Shown: one piece after another, positions 59,150 to 64,000 of the stretch | Position numbering within the stretch: the first letter of the stretch is position 1 | Layout of the letters: every line of letters begins with the position of its first letter | Source of the DNA: Gnetum montanum | Lineage: Eukaryota > Streptophyta > Gnetopsida > Gnetales > Gnetaceae | Direction of reading: 5' to 3' | Length of the DNA: 64,000 nucleotides | NCBI GenBank assembly: GCA_015680685.1 | Contig: MNCI01014495.1 | Coordinates: 817,794 to 881,793 of the forward strand | Program-made: the position numbers and the translations under genes | Notes under the pieces: generated by a model | Seen by the model: the letters and a program-made list of their open reading frames with translations, nothing else | Told to the model about the DNA's origin: nothing | Database searches by the model: none

Positions 59150-59430
59150 TATGTCCTACTCACATTAATATTAGGATGTTCCACTAGAAAATCCACAATA
59201 ACTTGCCTTTGATGAATGTTAACACTCGTCATTAGTTGGACTTCATCTCTAATGACCAAGTACTTTGCTAACATAGCTACCTTAGACTAATCTAGCTCAA
59301 TGGGATGGTTCAAATTAGGCAAGAATAATTCTAAAGCATTGGTCATTTCATAGGCCATCATCATCTTTAACTCATTCTCAAAGAGTGCTATGTTTAGTTA
59401 TCACTTAACGAATGTAATCTTGTAGTTGTG
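59150..59430 (-). pseudogene. RNase H end of another gypsy element
   Basis: On the minus strand: LAKYLVIRDEVQLM, then QRQVIVDFLVEHPN. This follows the common plant gypsy ending of RNase H (LAKW..L.EF....., then A.ADFLA.HP). It has the opposite orientation to the gag-like remnant to its left, so it belongs to a different insertion. An in-frame stop precedes it. Confidence 0.4.
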
Positions 59431-60265
59431 CTAAGTCGTGGATGTCGTGAGAGCCTATGCCTTCCATGTCTTCATTAATCTATAAATTTGGGAGGTGTGG
59501 AAGGCTTCAAAACCTTATCATTACACAATGTCAATGTGTGTCTTCTCCACAAACTTTAAAACAAGATCAAGTGCAAAGTGAAAAATAAACTAAGTAAAAG
59601 TCATAAAAAGGATCATAATTGTGTGAAAAATTATAAGTGTTGGAATGAACCTACTATGTTACTAAGTGACAAGCTTAAGATAGTAGAAACCCTATTAACC
59701 CTCCTTCCAGCACTAGAAATGTTCTTATGAAATTGTTCTTTCTCCAACCTTATAAGAATACCTCCATTAATGTGAAAGTACTTAACTTGCATCCACAAAT
59801 GATCTTTGATTTGATATAAGCTTCTCTTGAGTTAACGATTATGACATGATGAGGCATAGATTTCCAATTGAATGTGGACTTAGCCTACTACACATGAGCT
59901 AAGAATGACATGGAAATGATAAAAAAATAATAAATTTAAATAGTAAAATTGACTAAGTATTATTTGTTGAAAATAAAACTAAGTATGAGAAAAGCACTAT
60001 GAGTGATGGAAAGCAAATAAAGGAGTATAAAATATTAAAGAATGGAGATCTTGATATGGAAGAACTGGTTCTAATTCCCTTCTCAAATAATGGAAGAGCT
60101 TAATTAATGAATAAGTAGTGTTTTCCTCATGTGGTGGGCCAAAACTATAAATTTTAGTGAAAAACGTAAGTGAGGTAAAATTGATAATAAAAATCCATTG
60201 TGAGCGAAATATGAGTTTTAAGGATGAAGTTAAACCTTTGGAGGATGTGTGTATGAATGGGAAAG
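59431..60265. other. Interval without a recognisable gene
   Basis: A+T-rich sequence with no frame, repeat or motif I can name. Confidence 0.4.
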
Positions 60266-61300
60266 CTATAGATGCTATCTAGAATTGATTCCAACCCAAA
60301 ACATGGCTATTTTGGCTAAGTGTCTCAAGATTGATGCACATGTCAAAAAATTTCTAACTATGGAGATTGACACTAATACTAAAAATATTTCAAGTGTGGT
60401 AGCACTAGGTAAGAGAGAGGTGATGTCAAATGTGGAGTATAAAGATAAAGGATTGCATGATGCAAGTTTCACAAATGATGACACTAATATTAACATTGGC
60501 ATTAGCATCTGCATCAGCAAAGAACTTAGAAAAATTTGTATAATTTTTTCAAGTTGTCTTTTTAAGCCTCTAATGTGCCTAAACTGATGTTAAATTATGC
60601 CATAATAATGCTTATAAGATGCTAAGAAGCTTGTGAATCGAGGGAATGCTACCAGCTCTTGATCCCAGTGACCTAGGATAAGGATGATGTGAGAAAGATA
60701 ATGTTGACACCAATGTCAGTTTCACTTGCAATACTTTAAAAAAATTTTAGTCCTAACCTCCAAGACTATCTTTAAACCTATTGAAATTGCCTTTGGTACC
60801 TTAAAATTGATGTTTATTGGTCATCAAAGACCTTGAGAAGCCAAGATTAAAGCTAGAATGCAAGAGAGGAGTGTTGGGAGCATGATAATGATAATTATAT
60901 GGGTGCTAACACTGATGTTAACATTAGCATTAGCTGCATACTTATAAAAATTTTGATCCCTAGGTCTTGAGATCAACTCACTAAAATATTGAAATTTGAC
61001 CTTTGCTATGTTGAGATTATTGTAGATGAGTCATTCAGGGTTCTACAGGGTTGAAATAAAGGTTGAGAAGCAATTTCTACATAGGTGACACAAGTAGGAT
61101 GGTCTAGGGATGATGTGAGCATCACCTTCAACATTTAGAAAAATTTTCATTCCCAAACTTTTCTAGGATCATCAAAAGTGATGTTCATATGTTGGGTTAT
61201 GAGTTGGAATGGTACTTGGAGGCCTTTAAAGGCTAGAGATGTGTCTTGTAACATTGTTTCTAGGCCATTTTAATGACAAACTTGGATGAAACAATGTCAA
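60266..61300. repeat. Degenerate tandem array, period about 210 bp
   Basis: Diverged copies align around a shared core: ACACTAATATTAACATTGGC (60481), ACACCAATGTCAGTTTCAC (60708), ACACTGATGTTAACATTAGC (60908) and GAGCATCACCTTCAACATTT (61116). Each is followed by A/T-rich AAAAATTTT. An open frame at 60249-60587 lies across the first units and looks like a chance product of the repeat. Confidence 0.4.
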
Positions 61301-61799
61301 TACCATACTTATTCTAGGTAATTATGCAATCAAAAAAGTAGATATAATGCCTATACTAGCCTAGAAGAAACTTGAAAAACAAGTGGGTATGCAAAAAACA
61401 TGTTTACATAATAACCACTCAATCAAATGAAACCTAGTAGCTTAGAAATAAAAATGTCAAACCATATAAAACATGCATGAAAACATCCAACCCACTTATC
61501 AGCTCTTGTCTTAAAGCAATGAGTTAAACAAAGAACAGCTTGTGCTCTAAGCATACATCAAAACAAAGTGATGACCAAGAAGATTAAAAAACTAAAATTG
61601 AAAATCAAAATGAAAACATAATTCGATCCTCTAAAATAGAAATGTCTTCTAGTCCAACAAGATGTGTGTCTCCAAATGATCAAAAATCTAATTATCATCA
61701 AGATATCTTCAAAGATGATCATCATTAATAAGTGAAAATATAAATCACTAAAGATGATAAACATGAATGTACAATGTATGACCTAGGAATGAGTTGTCC

Positions 61800-62345
61800 A
61801 TTATCTAAATGCTCACTCATGAATTAAGTCATGGGTGAGGTACCCCATCTCTAATTAAGAATTGATATGTGCAGTTTCACTTTTTATTTTATAAATTTTT
61901 AATCATTTTTCTATTTTGACATTTTCCTATTTCTTCAAAATTTTCCAATTCTAAATATGCTTTCCATTTCTTATTATTTTTCATTTGTTTAAAATTTTAA
62001 GTTTTTTTAATTCATTTACTTTATTCTTTGTGGATATTTCCTATGTTTTTGTTAATAATGTTACCAGTTATGATGTAGGAATCAATACCTTCAATTGGAA
62101 TTTTGTCTCATTTTTTTAAGCTATGAAAGAAATGATTTTGTATAGTAATGAGATCACATCATCTATCTCTCCATTTCTATGAATACATAGTCCTTTTCAT
62201 GGAAGTAATGTAGTCCCTTTCATATCAAAAAACTTAAAATTAACTCATAATTTTTAAGCTTTGAAGGAAGGAAAAAGAACCAAGAGGCTATGGTTATGGG
62301 TGTGACATAAAGTGGATTTGTTGATTCTTTGAACTTCCATCCTGG
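61800..62345 (+). other. Pol end and spacer remnant of another family member
   Basis: AAGTCATGGGTGAGGTACCCC near 61837 parallels the pol-end block of A and D (TCATGGGGTAGATGGCC). A T-rich tract, GAGATCACATCATC, and then GGGTGTGACATAAAGTGGATT near 62300 follow in the same order as 11520-12050 in A. Adjacent pol was not recognised. Confidence 0.5.
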
Positions 62346-62460
62346 GTTCCATTAGTCCTAAGTTGATACACTACCATTTGTATTATTATATGAGGGGTGT
62401 TAAAACCCAAAAAAATTGAAACATATACTCTATTTAAGACTTTATAACTCAACATTGTAT

Positions 62461-62520
62461 ATAAAAAACAAACCCATGACATGGAGTTTTTAAATTAAGA
62501 GTCTTACCACTAAGCTAACA
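62461..62520 (-). mobile_element. SINE-like tRNA-derived head
   Basis: On the minus strand, TTAGCTTAGTGGTAAGAC resembles box A, and GTCATGGGTTTG, about 30 bases on, resembles a decayed box B. No 3' end or target duplication could be set. Confidence 0.35.
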
Positions 62521-62530
62521 TCTCATTTTA

Positions 62531-62797
62531 GGAGATATCATTTGGGTGTTGGACCCTAAAAAAATATGATAATGAATAGAGAAAATTCAATGTACATCAC
62601 AAGCTTAACATTAAGTAGAGGAGATATCATTTGGGTGTTGGACCCTAAAAAAATATGATAATGAATAGAGAAAATTCAATGTACATCACAAGCTTAACAT
62701 TAAGTAGAGGAGATATCATTTGGGTGTTGGACCCTAAAAAAATATGATAATGAATAGAGAAAATTCAATGTACATCACAAGCTTAACATTAAGTAGA
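62531..62797. repeat. Three identical 89-bp tandem units
   Basis: Units at 62531-62619, 62620-62708 and 62709-62797 each start GGAGATATCATTTGGG; I saw no mismatch among them. A diverged single relative lies at 14955-15030. Confidence 0.92.
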
Positions 62798-62801
62798 GAT
62801 C

Positions 62802-62829
62802 TGTGTGTGTGTGTGTGTGTGTGTGTGTG
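62802..62829. repeat. TG dinucleotide microsatellite
   Basis: Fourteen uninterrupted TG units directly after the 89-bp triplication. Confidence 0.95.
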
Positions 62830-64000
62830 AAGAAAAAGCTTTTTGATTTTAGAATCATTTACTCACATGTACAATCTTATAATTAATATTTTAAAAAAAG
62901 AAATAAGTGAAGAAAATTAGTTTTTACTAAGGAGGAAAGTCCTAGTTTTAACAAAATGTACATCAATTTTCAATATTGATACTTGAACTTAAAATAATAA
63001 AAGGATTTGAGATAGAAAGCTATGACTTAATACTAATATTTGTGTCAAAGCAAGAAAGTGATAACACTTATGGAAGATCTTTACCTCGTCATTTTTTATT
63101 AATCTTATGTTGAGAATCTTCATCAATTGCAACCTTCTTGTAGATACTAGTTTTAATCTTTGAGTTAATAGTATTCTTCTCATACCAAGAAAAAATTGTC
63201 TTATAAGTTATTTATTGAAGTTCCTTAATACTTTTTCTTGTAGTAGTAAAATTGTATACAAGAGCTTTTGTCTTCTTGAGATTCTTTATTGCCATTTGAT
63301 CATTCTTATTATCGAAATTAACTTGATTTTTCATATCTTCAACTTCATATTGTTTTTTATTATCTTCAACTTGAACACATTTTTTCTTTGCTTTAGAATT
63401 TCTTTTCTTGAATAAAAATGGATAAGCATTAAAAAAAATATCATTCATGATGGAAAAATTTACAAGAATTAGAAAAATTATAATATATAATTAGATGAAT
63501 ATAATTCTTTCATCTTGCTTGTAATACTAATTCCTTTTTATGATTGAGAAGGTTGATTTCAATAAAAAAACATCTACAAAAATAAAAAATGGTAGAAATA
63601 AACTCTGTATGATTAATGGAACTAAAAAGACTAACAACTTCCTACTTAGCTTTTTGAAAAATAAATGGAAGATTATATAACTCAACAAAACATGAAACTA
63701 TACCATAGTCTTTAGATGGGGCATCAAAATCTGGAGCCCACTTTCGAATGATCAACATTGTATGCTTATGTATAAAAGACCTTATATCTAGGACACACTA
63801 CACCATTGAAGCATTTCCTAACTCAATAAGCAAAAAAAAGGAGAATAATACCTAGTGTGAAGGACTTGAATGTTATGCTTTTTCACCACATCATTTAACT
63901 ACAAAACGAAATTTTGATTACAAGGCAAGTAATCTAGAATTTGAATGAACACATATTATGATGAAGGAATAGCAACAAATGACTCATATACATCATTAGA
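62830..64000. other. A+T-rich interval without a recognisable gene
   Basis: The longest open stretch (63212-63448, minus) is Lys/Asn-rich and low in complexity (KNQVNFDNKNDQMAIKNLKK). I could not link it to a family. Nothing else was seen to the window end. Confidence 0.4.

Noticed and set aside
60249-60587. A 112-codon open stretch in the right part
   Set aside because: It lies across the first units of a degenerate tandem array and has no recognisable domain.
62531-62797. A CRISPR-like array
   Set aside because: The units are directly adjacent without spacers, and the window is a plant nuclear genome.

Overview
This is a window of nuclear DNA from a land plant, A+T-rich and built mostly of old retrotransposons. 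It holds one intact, intron-containing host gene: a plastid-type phosphoglycerate kinase (minus strand, 19665-23219, six exons, 491 residues). Large elements, deep nesting and heavy decay by C-to-T type changes suggest a big, slowly purged genome, such as a gymnosperm. That lineage is inference; only 'land plant' is well supported.

Layout. 1-14905: a Ty3/gypsy element on the plus strand (A), its 5' LTR cut by the window edge. A pol-less relative (B, 2635-7289) sits inside its gag between CTTAT target duplications. 14906-19600: repeats, a LINE 3' fragment (minus), a tRNA-like SINE candidate, and an unrecognised gene remnant broken by a 38-bp tandem duplication. 19605-23219: the phosphoglycerate kinase gene, with an antisense RTE-type LINE remnant in intron 1. 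23550-23800: a degenerate tandem repeat upstream of that gene. 23949-58480: a LINE split by a chain of insertions. An LTR (E1) lies in the LINE endonuclease, element C1 (minus) in E1, element C2 (minus) in C1, and element D (plus) in C2. C1 has the target duplication ATGTG, D has ACCTT, and a second solo LTR (57061-57932) has GACTT. 58490-64000: scraps of other gypsy elements, a degenerate tandem array of about 210 bp period, a SINE-like head, a perfect triplication of an 89-bp unit, a TG microsatellite and unassigned A+T-rich DNA.

The gypsy elements form one family. LTRs start TGATGAG and end CTCATCA, the primer-binding site matches the 3' end of tRNA-Asp, and the order is gag, protease, reverse transcriptase, RNase H, integrase, a long T-rich spacer, then (in A, C1 and C2) a third long ORF in the position where some plant gypsy elements carry an env-like gene. 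B and D lack the polymerase and ORF3 but keep gag, the spacer and both LTRs (B's 3' LTR is truncated). B and D also share a different kind of U3.

The most interesting items are the third ORF, a hairpin with paired substitutions in the spacer before it, a compact C-X2-C-X3-H-X3-C motif in gag, and the readable order of insertion. No element copy here looks able to encode working proteins. Coordinates of decayed coding regions are approximate because frames are broken many times.
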